Origin: a virus
Length of the DNA: 59,728 nt
Virus record (IMG/VR): IMGVR_UViG_3300048925_000679
Location: 1 to 59,728 of that record
Reading direction: 5' to 3' (one strand)
Part shown: piece after piece, positions 23,280-31,569 of the stretch
Layout of the letters: each line of letters opens with the position of its first letter
Position numbering within the stretch: the first letter of the stretch is position 1
Translations under genes and position numbers: made by a program
The notes under the pieces: generated by a model
Seen by the model: only the letters and a program-made list of their open reading frames with translations
What the model was told of the DNA's origin: nothing
Databases searched by the model: none

Positions 23280-23453
23280 ATGCCGCACCCCACGAACCGG
23301 CTCGACTCCATGATCCTGGCCGCAAAACTGGAGTTGGATGCTGCCCGCAAGGATGGTGACGCCACCCGTATCTGTAGGGCTGTGGCGGTGTTGAACGGCC
23401 GTTTGGATCGTCGTATCCGTGAGCACGCTGAAACATCCCGGGAGAACGCATGA
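23280..23453 (+). CDS. Small helical protein (57 aa)
   Basis: ATG after GGGAGGTTGTG. Charged, helical (LDSMILAAKLELDAARK), no metal site. First gene after the early terminator, so it must have its own promoter or read-through. Function unknown. Confidence 0.55.
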   Translation: MPHPTNRLDSMILAAKLELDAARKDGDATRICRAVAVLNGRLDRRIREHAETSRENA

Positions 23454-23614
23454 GCCTCGTCGACAAGCTGATCGACCGCATCGCGGACCGTGTGGTGGAG
23501 AAGCTCGAAGGCCGTCATCCCGTCCAGAGTGTGCACTACGGGACCATAGTTAAGGATGTCACTGAGCATTTGGAACGACAGGCCGCGATGCCGTCGAGCC
23601 TTATCAGTCGGTAA
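23450..23614 (+). CDS. Small protein (54 aa)
   Basis: ATGA overlap with the previous gene. The N-terminus forms an amphipathic helix (LVDKLIDRIADRVVEKLEG). It leads into the glycan-modification genes. Function unknown. Confidence 0.55.
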   Translation: MSLVDKLIDRIADRVVEKLEGRHPVQSVHYGTIVKDVTEHLERQAAMPSSLISR

Positions 23615-23622
23615 TTCGAGCG

Positions 23623-24159
23623 ATGGATTACAGCCTCGGTCTCCGCATCGAGACTGGCGATCATTACGCTCTTCTGCAGCACATCCTGACCCTCGATCCC
23701 CCAGGGATGGCGCTGGAATTCGGTGTCGGTGGAGGCGAAAGCACCCGACTGATCGCCGAACACATGCCGGTCCTCGGGTTTGATTCCTGGCTTGGCCTCC
23801 CCGAAACGTGGCGACCAGGATTCCCCAAGGGCATGTTCGCCGCCATGCCCCCCGCGATCCCCAACGCGGACTTCGTTGACGGCTGGTACGAAGACACCCT
23901 CCCCGATGCTCTCGACGGCATCGGTGATGTCGGTTTAGTTCACATCGACTGCGACCTCTACTCCAGCACCCACACCGTCCTCGCCGCCCTGCGTAAGCAT
24001 CACATCCTCACCCCAGGGACATTCGTCGTCTTCGACGAATGGCACTCCTACCCGGGGTGCGAGGACCACGAACAGAAAGCGTGGCGTCAACACGCCACCG
24101 GAATCGAATGGCAAGTCATCGGCCACGGGCACGAAAGCTGGGGCATCCGAATTGTCTAG
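23623..24159 (+). CDS. SAM-dependent O-methyltransferase, TylF-like
   Basis: A 178-residue class I methyltransferase. The SAM motif is LEFGVGGGEST (31-41), with FDSWLGLPE at 53-61 and the acidic HIDCDLYSS at 107-115 that in TylF/macrocin-type sugar O-methyltransferases binds metal. It is shorter than the macrolide enzymes. With two glycosyltransferases after it, a role in methylating a sugar on virion proteins or a surface glycan is likely. Confidence 0.82.
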   Translation: MDYSLGLRIETGDHYALLQHILTLDPPGMALEFGVGGGESTRLIAEHMPVLGFDSWLGLPETWRPGFPKGMFAAMPPAIPNADFVDGWYEDTLPDALDGIGDVGLVHIDCDLYSSTHTVLAALRKHHILTPGTFVVFDEWHSYPGCEDHEQKAWRQHATGIEWQVIGHGHESWGIRIV

Positions 24160-25027
24160 AACCATCGTCTTCGTCTTCGCCGGCCGCCAACCCAACATCG
24201 AAGTCGCACTCCCGTACTACCAGCGCATCATCGACCAACACCCGGACGTCGAACTGCACATCTGGGATCTGGCCCGCGACCCGCAAGACTCGGCATACCT
24301 ACGAACACTGTCGGACCGGTTCACCATCCGCACCGACTTTTACGAAGGCACAGGCCGCGCCACAAGCGGACAAACCCAAGTTTGGAAGCACTACGCCACA
24401 CCCGAATACCGGGACACCACTTTCGTCAAACTCGACGACGATGTCCTCTTCCTGGAAACCGACCATTTCGACGCGTTCGTCCAGGCAGCGCACGACAACC
24501 CGAAACACGTCACAGCTGCCCTCACCATCAACAACGGGGCGAGCACACGGCACATCCCTGACCTGTGGGATGGATTCCAAAAGCTCCGCCCCGCCATCCC
24601 CTCCGATGCCACATACCTGAACGCCGAGATGGCCACACTCTTGGCGGTACACAGGTCACCCGAGTACGCAGAGATGTGCCACCGCTGGTTCTTCGACAAC
24701 TGGCGCACCATCACCGGCAAGCCCACAAACCTCATCGTCACCGACGACTGGGTGTCCATCAACGCCATCACCTACTCGTGGGAGATGGGTTGCAGGATCG
24801 CCGCACTCATCGGACGCCAGCATCCACCCCGGGTCGCTGGACGCGTCTTCTCCCGCCGCCACCGCGTCGGAGATGAAGGCGCCGCCAACATTCTTCCGCG
24901 GTTCATCCATACCGGATTCGTCGCCGGCCATTTGAACTTCGGCCCACAAGTCAAGGCCATGGCGCCAGACCTGCTCGACGAACTACGCAAGCACTACGCC
25001 GACATCGCGCAGCAGTACCTCGCATGA
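24152..25027 (+). CDS. Glycosyltransferase (GT-A fold-like)
   Basis: A 291-residue enzyme. VFVFAGRQPNIEVALPYYQR at the start and KLDDDVLF (DxD about 95-97) are the donor-sugar-binding features; a second acidic block VTDDWVS lies at about 200. TTG start at 24152, overlapping the methyltransferase by 8 bases, so the two are coupled. It transfers a sugar to an unknown acceptor; phage structural protein is a reasonable guess from the known glycosylation of some mycobacteriophage virions. Confidence 0.8.
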   Translation: MSRTIVFVFAGRQPNIEVALPYYQRIIDQHPDVELHIWDLARDPQDSAYLRTLSDRFTIRTDFYEGTGRATSGQTQVWKHYATPEYRDTTFVKLDDDVLFLETDHFDAFVQAAHDNPKHVTAALTINNGASTRHIPDLWDGFQKLRPAIPSDATYLNAEMATLLAVHRSPEYAEMCHRWFFDNWRTITGKPTNLIVTDDWVSINAITYSWEMGCRIAALIGRQHPPRVAGRVFSRRHRVGDEGAANILPRFIHTGFVAGHLNFGPQVKAMAPDLLDELRKHYADIAQQYLA

Positions 25028-25713
25028 CCGCAGCAGTCATCATCCCCTTCCGAGATCGCGGACGAGACCCACTCAGGCAAGCCAACCTCAACCGCACACT
25101 CGAACACTGGTCCGGATGGGACGTCCACGTCGTAGACGACGGACGCCAAGGCGACGCCCAATTCAACCGACACAAGGCCTACAACACAGGCGCCACCCTC
25201 ACAGACGCCGACATCCTCATCTACGCCGAATCAGACATGCTCATCGACTTCACCCAAATCCATCAAGCGATGCGACTAGCCGAAACCCACGGCCTCATCG
25301 TCCCCTTCACCGAACGACACGAACTCTCACCCGACTCCTCCGAACTCGTCCGAGAACACAAGATCAAGCCCCAAGACGGACGAGCAGACGTCATCAAACC
25401 CAAACCACGACGCATCGGCGCCATCAACGTCATCTCCCGCCAAACCCTCACCGCAGTAGGGCAATGGGACGAACAGTTCGAAGGATGCTGGTGGGACGAC
25501 CGATCCATGCACCTAGCATTCGACATCTGCGCCGGACCCACCCAATGGATCGACGGACCATCCTGGCACCTCTGGCACCTCCCCGGATACCAAGGCGCAC
25601 ACCTCACCGGAGCCGACAAACAAGCAACAGCACGCAACAAGCTCCGCTTCCGGCAGTACCAACGAGCACGCACACCGGACCAAATCCGGCGACTCACGCA
25701 CGGAATCAAGTAA
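25024..25713 (+). CDS. Family 2-like glycosyltransferase
   Basis: A 229-residue enzyme beginning AVIIPFRDRG, with HVVDDG at 35-40, AESDM (DxD-type) at 68-72 and FEGCWWDDRSMHLAF at about 152-166, the acceptor-side motif of GalNAc-transferase-like enzymes. ATG overlaps the preceding gene by 4 bases. It ends 8 bases inside the convergent regulator gene. The strand is markedly C/A-rich. Confidence 0.83.
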   Translation: MTAAVIIPFRDRGRDPLRQANLNRTLEHWSGWDVHVVDDGRQGDAQFNRHKAYNTGATLTDADILIYAESDMLIDFTQIHQAMRLAETHGLIVPFTERHELSPDSSELVREHKIKPQDGRADVIKPKPRRIGAINVISRQTLTAVGQWDEQFEGCWWDDRSMHLAFDICAGPTQWIDGPSWHLWHLPGYQGAHLTGADKQATARNKLRFRQYQRARTPDQIRRLTHGIK

Positions 25714-26209
25714 TGGTCTGGGCTAACCGAGCGCGGACTTCAGCCATCATCGTTCTTGCAATATGCCCACGCTTCTGAGTGGAAGCATCCGTCGGGCACC
25801 GCGCATCACGTTCTTCAACGAATGAACGTTGCCATAAAAGATCTGCCATATCCGCAAGCTCGTCACTGGTGATACCAAGCTTGCGGGCCACGCGATGCTC
25901 CTGCTCTGTGCCTACTTCTTTAACATCAGCAAGAATTACTGGTGATCCCAGCAGGAATGGCGCGAACTGATCATCGACTAACTCGTGCAGCGGGATTGGT
26001 CGTCCATGTACTTCGCCAATAGCTGCCGCGATCATGACGAGGTTGTCGATCGTAGGGGATGCTCGGCCAGCTTCGAGGTCGGCAATCCGGCCAGTGCCCC
26101 AGCGGGCGCCTTTGCGGCGTGCGGCAGTAGCCACTTGATCAAGAGTGGCCGTTCCGCGGAGCCGTCTGACATTTGCGCTGAAGGCAGCGTGCGCAGGCCG
26201 AGTATTCAT
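25706..26209 (-). CDS. XRE-family regulator with its own operator
   Basis: A 167-residue HTH protein. Residues 10-70 are the DNA-binding domain (VRRLRGTATLDQVATAARRKG, then IADLEAGRASPTIDNLVMIA). The rest is helical and acidic. The start at 26209 is chosen because a consensus TATAAT lies 7 bases upstream and the dyad covers it; a longer frame reaching 26587 lacks coding character. It converges on the glycosyltransferase gene with an 8-base overlap. It may repress itself and possibly the packaging region or another phage. Confidence 0.78.
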   Translation of the reverse strand: MNTRPAHAAFSANVRRLRGTATLDQVATAARRKGARWGTGRIADLEAGRASPTIDNLVMIAAAIGEVHGRPIPLHELVDDQFAPFLLGSPVILADVKEVGTEQEHRVARKLGITSDELADMADLLWQRSFVEERDARCPTDASTQKRGHIARTMMAEVRARLAQTIT

Positions 26210-26246
26210 GTCTGTAATTATACGGACATGAATTGTCCGCCTGCAA
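26204..26246 (-). promoter_or_regulatory. Autoregulated promoter of the XRE gene with operator dyad
   Basis: Leftward -10 TATAAT (26222-26217) and -35 TTGCAG (26246-26241), spacer 18. A 30-bp dyad covers 26204-26233: ATTCATGTCTGTA then ATTA then TACGGACATGAAT, 12 of 13 arm bases matching. A second, overlapping 6-bp dyad (CGGACA / TGTCCG) is at 26223-26239. The dyad covers the -10 and start codon, which points to autorepression. Confidence 0.8.
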
Positions 26247-26347
26247 GCACTTGCCCCCCAGGGGGACTCACCCTCACCCCCGCCTCCCGCCAGCCTCTCA
26301 CGGCATAGGCCGATGTGTGTGTGACTGAGGGGTAGGGGGGAAACCGA
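26247..26347. other. Noncoding junction before packaging genes, possible cos region
   Basis: About 100 bases with C-rich then G-rich tracts (GCCCCCCAGGGGG at about 26252; GGGGTAGGGGGG just before the HNH start). In the virion arrangement this is where the left and right genome ends would join. No cos family sequence is recognised, so the cos assignment is only positional. Confidence 0.3.
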
Positions 26348-26680
26348 GTGCCTTTCGCTTCTACGACGATCCGGAATCGGCGGCGCGCTGAGGTTCGTAG
26401 CCGCGATGGGGACGCTCCGTGTGCGCTTCAGATCACGGCTGATTGTCAGGCGTTGGGTGGTGAGATCGATTATCACGCCCGGCCGCCGCATCCTCGGTCG
26501 TTCGAAGTGGATCATGTTGTGTCTTCTGACGAGGCGCAGCGCCTGGGTTGGTCTGAGGTTGAGGCTGACGCTTTGGATAACTGCCAAGGTGTGTGCCGGC
26601 AGTGCAATCGGGTCAAATCTGATGGTGTGACACCAGTTGCGGCAGTCCGTCCAACATATGTGAATCCACGCTTCATCTGA
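26348..26680 (+). CDS. HNH endonuclease of the packaging module
   Basis: A 110-residue HNH protein with a C-x7-C knuckle (CALQITADC), EVDHV, an Asn (LDNCQG) and CRQCNRVK. Small HNH proteins encoded beside terminase in cos phages activate specific cos cleavage. GTG start after GGGGGG. This placement supports cos-type packaging. Confidence 0.8.
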   Translation: MPFASTTIRNRRRAEVRSRDGDAPCALQITADCQALGGEIDYHARPPHPRSFEVDHVVSSDEAQRLGWSEVEADALDNCQGVCRQCNRVKSDGVTPVAAVRPTYVNPRFI

Positions 26681-26683
26681 TCT

Positions 26684-26701
26684 TGCGCCACTCCTGGCGC
26701 A
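26684..26701 (+). other. 7-bp hairpin after the HNH gene
   Basis: TGCGCCA pairs with TGGCGCA around CTCC. No T-run, so not a clear terminator; it might take part in terminase binding. Confidence 0.35.
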
Positions 26702-26747
26702 TTACGCCGACGCTGGGCGGTAACCGGCGGGTCCGAGAGGTTGTTTG

Positions 26748-27011
26748 ATGCCCGAGTATGCGACGTTGAATGACGCGATGATCGCCAATGATGAGTTGGG
26801 TGAGGCGGTACTTCGTTACAAGCTTCTATCGGAGGCTTTCGAGGCGAAGCCCCAGTTGCGGTCTCAGCTCAATGCGCAGTTGGAGCGAGCCAAGGCGGAG
26901 ATAGGGCGGCTGCGGGCACTTGCCCCTAAGTCGAGCGACACGGGAGCGTCGGAGGCTTCTTCGGGCAAGGTTGTGGCGTTCGATGCCGACCGCTTCCGGA
27001 AATCGGGCTAA
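26748..27011 (+). CDS. Putative small terminase subunit-like protein (87 aa)
   Basis: A short helical protein with a central coiled coil (LLSEAFEAKPQLRSQLNAQLERAKAEIGRL is the helix, described here by position 27-56). It directly precedes and overlaps the large terminase gene. The position suggests a small terminase subunit, but the sequence lacks a clear HTH, so the call is contextual. ATG 26748 with GAGAGG upstream. Confidence 0.5.
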   Translation: MPEYATLNDAMIANDELGEAVLRYKLLSEAFEAKPQLRSQLNAQLERAKAEIGRLRALAPKSSDTGASEASSGKVVAFDADRFRKSG

Positions 27012-28527
27012 TCCCGCTCCGCTTGTCGACATTGCACGGCACTGCGTCATCCCGGATGACATAGCTTTCACGCGCTACCACGAACTGATCGCACCAGAGC
27101 TGCCAGGCATGGGCGTGGCGTTCGATCAGTGGCAGGAAGACATTTGGTACGCAGCGCTCGGTGTGCGTGACGACGCGGATCGCACCCCGAACGGCTTGCC
27201 ATCGCTCGCGTGCGACGTCATGGGTGTGACGTTGAGTATCGCGCGGCAAGCGGGGAAGACCTGGGGCATCATGGTCGGCCTCATTGCGATCTGCTTGTCG
27301 CGTCCGGGCACTTTGGTGGTGTGGTCGTCGCATCATGACCGCACATCGTCGGAGACGTTGACGAAGATCGCCGGCATTGTGGAGAAGCCAGCGATCCGGC
27401 CAAAAATGCGGGCCCAGCATCCCGTGGTGCAAACCGATGATGGTCGTGGAGTGCATTTCGCGAACGGGTCTCGGATCTTGTTCGGCGCCCGGTCTTCGGG
27501 GTTTGGGCGCGGCTTCTCTGAGGTCGACATTGAGGTGTACGACGAGTGTCAGAACCTTCGGGAAGCGGCGTTGACGGACATGCTCGCGGCGATGAACGTG
27601 TCCGATATCGGCTTGGCGTTCTTCATGGGTACGCCGCCGCGGCCACAGGATGTCGCGCTGGGTGTGCACGAGGCGTTCAAGCGTCGGCGAGATAAGGCGC
27701 TAGCACCGGTGAAGAAGCGGCCGTTCAAGGGTATTTACGTCGAGTTCTCCCCGGAGATGCCTGAGAGTGTCGTGTCCGACATTGATGCGCCGGAGTTTTG
27801 GGGTCGCCTATCGGAGGCTAACCCTTCTTATGGTTTCCGGGTGGGGAAGTCAGCGATTGAGCGGCTTGTGGAGAATATGTCTGCCGAAGATGTCATGCGT
27901 GAGGTCTTCGGGATATGGGACAAGACCATTGAGTCGCTCGCGGTTGTTCCTAGGGATCACTGGAACAATCTTGCTGTCGACATGGACATTCTTCCTGATG
28001 TCGCTTCGTTCGGGATCAATGCCACACGGTCTGGTTGGTTCTGGGTTGACGCTTGTTGGTGCGAGGGAGAGTCCGCGCACGTTGAAATCGCTTTGGGCAC
28101 ACAATCGGAGGTGGAGGCGATGGCTTTTCTGACCCGCCACGCGACGAAGCGGACGCCTATCAAGTATGACTCGACTGGTGCGGCTAAGGCGTTGGGGGAG
28201 AAGCTGAAGAAGAGCTTCTTCAACGCGTCTGCGTACACACAGAATGAATCTGGTGCAGGTAATGCTCTGTGGTTGAACATGGTTGAGCAGGGCAGGTTGT
28301 CTCATGGTGGTCAGCCTGATCTGGACAATGCTGTGCGTGGTGCGTGCCGGCAGGACCGCACCCTGGGTGGTTGGATGCTGCAGCCCCGCTCTGAGTCCTT
28401 CGATATCGGTCCGGCTATTGCGATGTCAGCATCTGTGTATGCGGCGATGACGGAGCGTCGGACTTCGGGTAATAGCCGGGCGGTTTCGCGTCGGGGACGA
28501 GCCCCTTCTGGGTCGGCTGTCGGCTAG
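26983..28527 (+). CDS. terL: Terminase large subunit
   Basis: A 514-residue packaging motor and nuclease. Walker A-like ARQAGKT is at 87-93 and Walker B VYDE at 185-188; ATPase coupling follows at FMGTPP. The C-terminal half has the RNase H-like nuclease acidic residues (YDSTG about 388, DLDNAV about 456). The ATG at 26983 overlaps the upstream gene by 29 bases; an upstream TTG is possible. Confidence 0.92.
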   Translation: MPTASGNRANPAPLVDIARHCVIPDDIAFTRYHELIAPELPGMGVAFDQWQEDIWYAALGVRDDADRTPNGLPSLACDVMGVTLSIARQAGKTWGIMVGLIAICLSRPGTLVVWSSHHDRTSSETLTKIAGIVEKPAIRPKMRAQHPVVQTDDGRGVHFANGSRILFGARSSGFGRGFSEVDIEVYDECQNLREAALTDMLAAMNVSDIGLAFFMGTPPRPQDVALGVHEAFKRRRDKALAPVKKRPFKGIYVEFSPEMPESVVSDIDAPEFWGRLSEANPSYGFRVGKSAIERLVENMSAEDVMREVFGIWDKTIESLAVVPRDHWNNLAVDMDILPDVASFGINATRSGWFWVDACWCEGESAHVEIALGTQSEVEAMAFLTRHATKRTPIKYDSTGAAKALGEKLKKSFFNASAYTQNESGAGNALWLNMVEQGRLSHGGQPDLDNAVRGACRQDRTLGGWMLQPRSESFDIGPAIAMSASVYAAMTERRTSGNSRAVSRRGRAPSGSAVG

Positions 28528-30114
28528 ATGGACACTCAGAGCCTCCCGTCGTCGAAGTCGGTCCGACTTCCCGGTGTGGAAAACGATGAGAACGCCCTCA
28601 TCAATAGCCTGCTCGCGGAAATTGACAACCGGCGCATGGCGAACCTGTTGCGTACCTCGTACTACGAGAACAAGCGGACGATTCGTTACGTGGGGACGTT
28701 GATCCCGCCGCAGTACTTCAACATGGGCCTCGTCTTGGGGTGGACGGGGAAGGCTGTCGACGCGCTCGCTCGACGCTGCAACCTCGAAGGTTTCGTGTGG
28801 CCTGACGGGGATTTGGCGAGTATCGGCGGCGATGACGTGTGGGATGACAACCACCTGGCATCTGAGATTGACGGCGCAATCGTGGCGGCGATGCAGCACG
28901 GCCCAGCGTTCCTCGTCAACACGGTGGGTGATGATGGTGAGCCGGGAGCGTTGATTCACGTCAAGGACGCTACTGAGGCGACCGGTGTGTGGAATCGCCG
29001 TCGCCGCCACTTGGACAACCTGCTGTCGGTGATTGACAAGGACAAAGAGGGTCAAGTCCTCAGTCTGGCTTTGTATCTCGACAATGAGACGATCATGGCG
29101 CAGCGGGACAAGGCGACCGTGAAGTGGCAGGTCGACCGGATCGAGCACGTGTACGGGGTACCCGCGGAGGTTTTGCCGTATAAGCCGGCGCCGAAGCGCC
29201 CGTTTGGTCGGTCGCGTATTACGCAGCCGATGATGGGTTTGCAGGATGCCGCTACGCGCGAGCTGGCCCGCCGTGAAGGTCACATGGATGTGTTCTCGTA
29301 CCCGGAGTTTTGGCTTCTTGGTGCGGATGAGTCGTCGCTGATGAACGGTGACGGTACGCGGATGACGGTGTGGCAAGCTCGGATGGGTCGCATCAAGGGA
29401 CTCCCAGACGATAAGGACGCCACGCTTCCTCAGCTGGGGCGCGCGGACGTGAAGCAGTTCCCGGCGGCGAGTCCAGATTCGCACTGGTCGGACATCAATG
29501 GCCTGGCGAAGTTGTTCGCCCGCGAGTCTTCCCTGCCTGACACGGCTGTCGCGATTTCCGGGCTATCGAACCCGACTTCCGCGGAATCGTATGACGCGTC
29601 GCAGTACGAGCTGATCGCCGAGGCCGAGGGTGCGGTCGATGATTTCAGCCCAGCGGCCCGGAGATCCTATGTGCGGGCGTTAGCGATGCTGAACAAGACT
29701 GCCATCGACGACATCCCCGATGATTGGAAGTCGATCGACACGAAGTGGCGAGACCCTCGGTACTTGTCTCGCGCAGCGATGGCCGATGCGGGGATGAAGC
29801 AGTTGTCAACAGTGCCGTGGTTGGCTGAATCTGAGGTCGGCCTAGAACTTCTAGGCCTCAAGACTCAGCAGATTAAGCGCGCGATGGCGGATAAGCGTCG
29901 GGCCGGTGTGGCGAATCTGTTGCAGCGTATGGGAAATTCGGGTAGCACTGCCGTCGAAGAAGCATCCGCGCTCAAGGCCAAAGCTGACGCTATGGGTGTG
30001 ATGATCCGGGCCGGCGTGAAGTCTGAGGACGCAGCACGCAAGGCCGGCATTGATGGAGTGAAGTTCCTTGACGGAGTCCCGATCACCCTGAAGTACCCAG
30101 GCGAAGCCCAGTAA
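28528..30114 (+). CDS. Portal protein
   Basis: 528 residues, immediately after terminase. The pattern (long N-terminal helical/wing segment, PKRPFGRSRITQPM with the stem, and a GLSNPTSAESYDASQ segment) is typical of SPP1-gp6-like actinophage portals. Twelve copies form the DNA channel at the capsid vertex. The C-terminal 100 residues are helical. Confidence 0.9.
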   Translation: MDTQSLPSSKSVRLPGVENDENALINSLLAEIDNRRMANLLRTSYYENKRTIRYVGTLIPPQYFNMGLVLGWTGKAVDALARRCNLEGFVWPDGDLASIGGDDVWDDNHLASEIDGAIVAAMQHGPAFLVNTVGDDGEPGALIHVKDATEATGVWNRRRRHLDNLLSVIDKDKEGQVLSLALYLDNETIMAQRDKATVKWQVDRIEHVYGVPAEVLPYKPAPKRPFGRSRITQPMMGLQDAATRELARREGHMDVFSYPEFWLLGADESSLMNGDGTRMTVWQARMGRIKGLPDDKDATLPQLGRADVKQFPAASPDSHWSDINGLAKLFARESSLPDTAVAISGLSNPTSAESYDASQYELIAEAEGAVDDFSPAARRSYVRALAMLNKTAIDDIPDDWKSIDTKWRDPRYLSRAAMADAGMKQLSTVPWLAESEVGLELLGLKTQQIKRAMADKRRAGVANLLQRMGNSGSTAVEEASALKAKADAMGVMIRAGVKSEDAARKAGIDGVKFLDGVPITLKYPGEAQ

Positions 30115-30121
30115 GAAAACT

Positions 30122-30931
30122 GTGACCATTTCACCGAAGGAACGTCAATACGTCCTCGGTCAAGTCACCAAGCTGGCCGCAGAACAACTTACACAGTTAT
30201 GGAACCAGGCTGCAGCCCTATCAGACATTGATTTCGCCGCGTTCGTAACGCAGGCATTTCCGGAATTAGTGGATCCGTATGCAGCGATGGCGGCGGACCT
30301 CGCTGCGACGTGGTACGACGAATCTCCGTCTACAACGAACTACACCGCAACATCAGGTCCGCTACCTGTTGCAGAGCAGTTGACATCCTCTGCCGCATGG
30401 GCTTTGGGGGCGGATGGAATGCAAGCCTTGGACCGGATGCAAGGCACGCTACAGAGGGCAATCAACGACTCTGCCCGCGACACTATCGTCCACAACTCAT
30501 ACCTTGAGCCCAAGTCAAGGTGGGTTCGTCACGCGTCGGCGAACGCGTGTGAGTTCTGCAAAATGCTGGCTACGAGGACTGAGTCTGGCTTGTACTCAAG
30601 CGAAAACGCCGCTCTCCGGGTCGTCGGTCGCGGTAAGGACTTTTCAACCAACTTTGACGCCGAAGGAAACCGCAAAGCGGGCGGGCAAGCTAAGGGCGTA
30701 AAGACCCGAGGTGCCCGTCAACTAGGTGAGAAGTACCACGATCACTGCCACTGCGTGGCGGTGGAAATCCGCCCTGGGCAGTCATACACACCTCCGCCCT
30801 ATGTGGAGCAGTGGCGAAGTGACTACAGCAAGGCATTCGCTGCCGTTCCTGATGGGACGCCGTATGACGACCAGAACAGTGTTCTGAAAGCTGTTCTGTC
30901 TGAGTGGCGAAAGCTCGACAGCGCGAACTGA
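30122..30931 (+). CDS. MuF-like minor capsid protein
   Basis: A 269-residue protein right after the portal. Residues 130-230 carry the MuF-like signature: RHASANACEFCKML and later YHDHCHC, with a conserved Cys-x2-Cys and His/Cys. These proteins sit inside or on the head and bind the portal. No C-terminal toxin or protease domain is fused. GTG start. Confidence 0.82.
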   Translation: MTISPKERQYVLGQVTKLAAEQLTQLWNQAAALSDIDFAAFVTQAFPELVDPYAAMAADLAATWYDESPSTTNYTATSGPLPVAEQLTSSAAWALGADGMQALDRMQGTLQRAINDSARDTIVHNSYLEPKSRWVRHASANACEFCKMLATRTESGLYSSENAALRVVGRGKDFSTNFDAEGNRKAGGQAKGVKTRGARQLGEKYHDHCHCVAVEIRPGQSYTPPPYVEQWRSDYSKAFAAVPDGTPYDDQNSVLKAVLSEWRKLDSAN

Positions 30932-30999
30932 CTTCCCGTCACATCATGGCGGGTTTACGCCCACGTCCGGCGGTCAACGGACGGACCAAGGAGAAACAC

Positions 31000-31551
31000 A
31001 TGTCTGAAGCAGCAGAAGGCACGGTTGATGTGCCTGATGATCAGGGCGGCAACGACAGCGGAGATACGCCCGCCGCGAACGACGTCAAAACCTTCACGCA
31101 AGAAGAGGTCAACAAGCTGATCGGCACGACTCGTGCCGAAGAGCGCCGAAAAGTGTCGGAGAAGTACGCCGACTACGAAGACCTCAAGAAGGCGGCGGAC
31201 GGCAAGAAGACGTCCGACCAGATGTTGGCTGATCTTCAGAAGCGATTCGAACAGTCCGAGACGAAGGCTCTCCGAGCCCAAATCGCGGCCGATTTCCGTA
31301 TCAGCACCAAGCGTGGTGACAACGGCGAACCGTCTGACGCAGAACTGTTTCTCACTGGAACCGACGAAGAGACCCTCACCGCTCAAGCGAAGAGGCTCGC
31401 AGACCGCATGGCTGAGCAAGAAAAAGCAGAAGCCGAGCGCAAGAAGAAAAACCCGATCGTGTCCAAGGAGGGCACGTCGACCAAGACCGGAACCACCACC
31501 GAAGAGGACGACCGCGAATTCGCGCGGAACTTCTTCGGCCACAGTTCCTAA
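31000..31551 (+). CDS. Scaffolding protein
   Basis: 183 residues, very charged and helical, directly before the capsid gene. The central coiled coil (KYADYEDLKKAADGKKTSDQ) and a disordered acidic start are typical of phage scaffolds. It should organise the procapsid and then leave. ATG 31000 after AAGGAG. Confidence 0.85.
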   Translation: MSEAAEGTVDVPDDQGGNDSGDTPAANDVKTFTQEEVNKLIGTTRAEERRKVSEKYADYEDLKKAADGKKTSDQMLADLQKRFEQSETKALRAQIAADFRISTKRGDNGEPSDAELFLTGTDEETLTAQAKRLADRMAEQEKAEAERKKKNPIVSKEGTSTKTGTTTEEDDREFARNFFGHSS

Positions 31552-31569
31552 CCCGAAAGGAATAGCCCG

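Noticed and set aside
23057-23359. 100-codon rightward frame after the last early gene
   Set aside because: It starts with GTGA overlap but runs through the intrinsic terminator stem and into the 23280 gene; composition after 23150 is not protein-like.
25116-25778. 220-codon rightward frame opposite in phase to the glycosyltransferase
   Set aside because: Extreme Arg/His/Thr bias from C/A-rich DNA; the in-phase frame has glycosyltransferase motifs.
26210-26587. N-terminal extension of the XRE gene
   Set aside because: Upstream part lacks domain character, crosses the promoter and dyad, and the HTH starts at residue about 10 from the 26209 ATG.
28426-29484. 352-codon leftward frame opposite the portal gene
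   Set aside because: Arg/His-rich shadow of a GC-rich gene; the portal frame has coherent family pattern.
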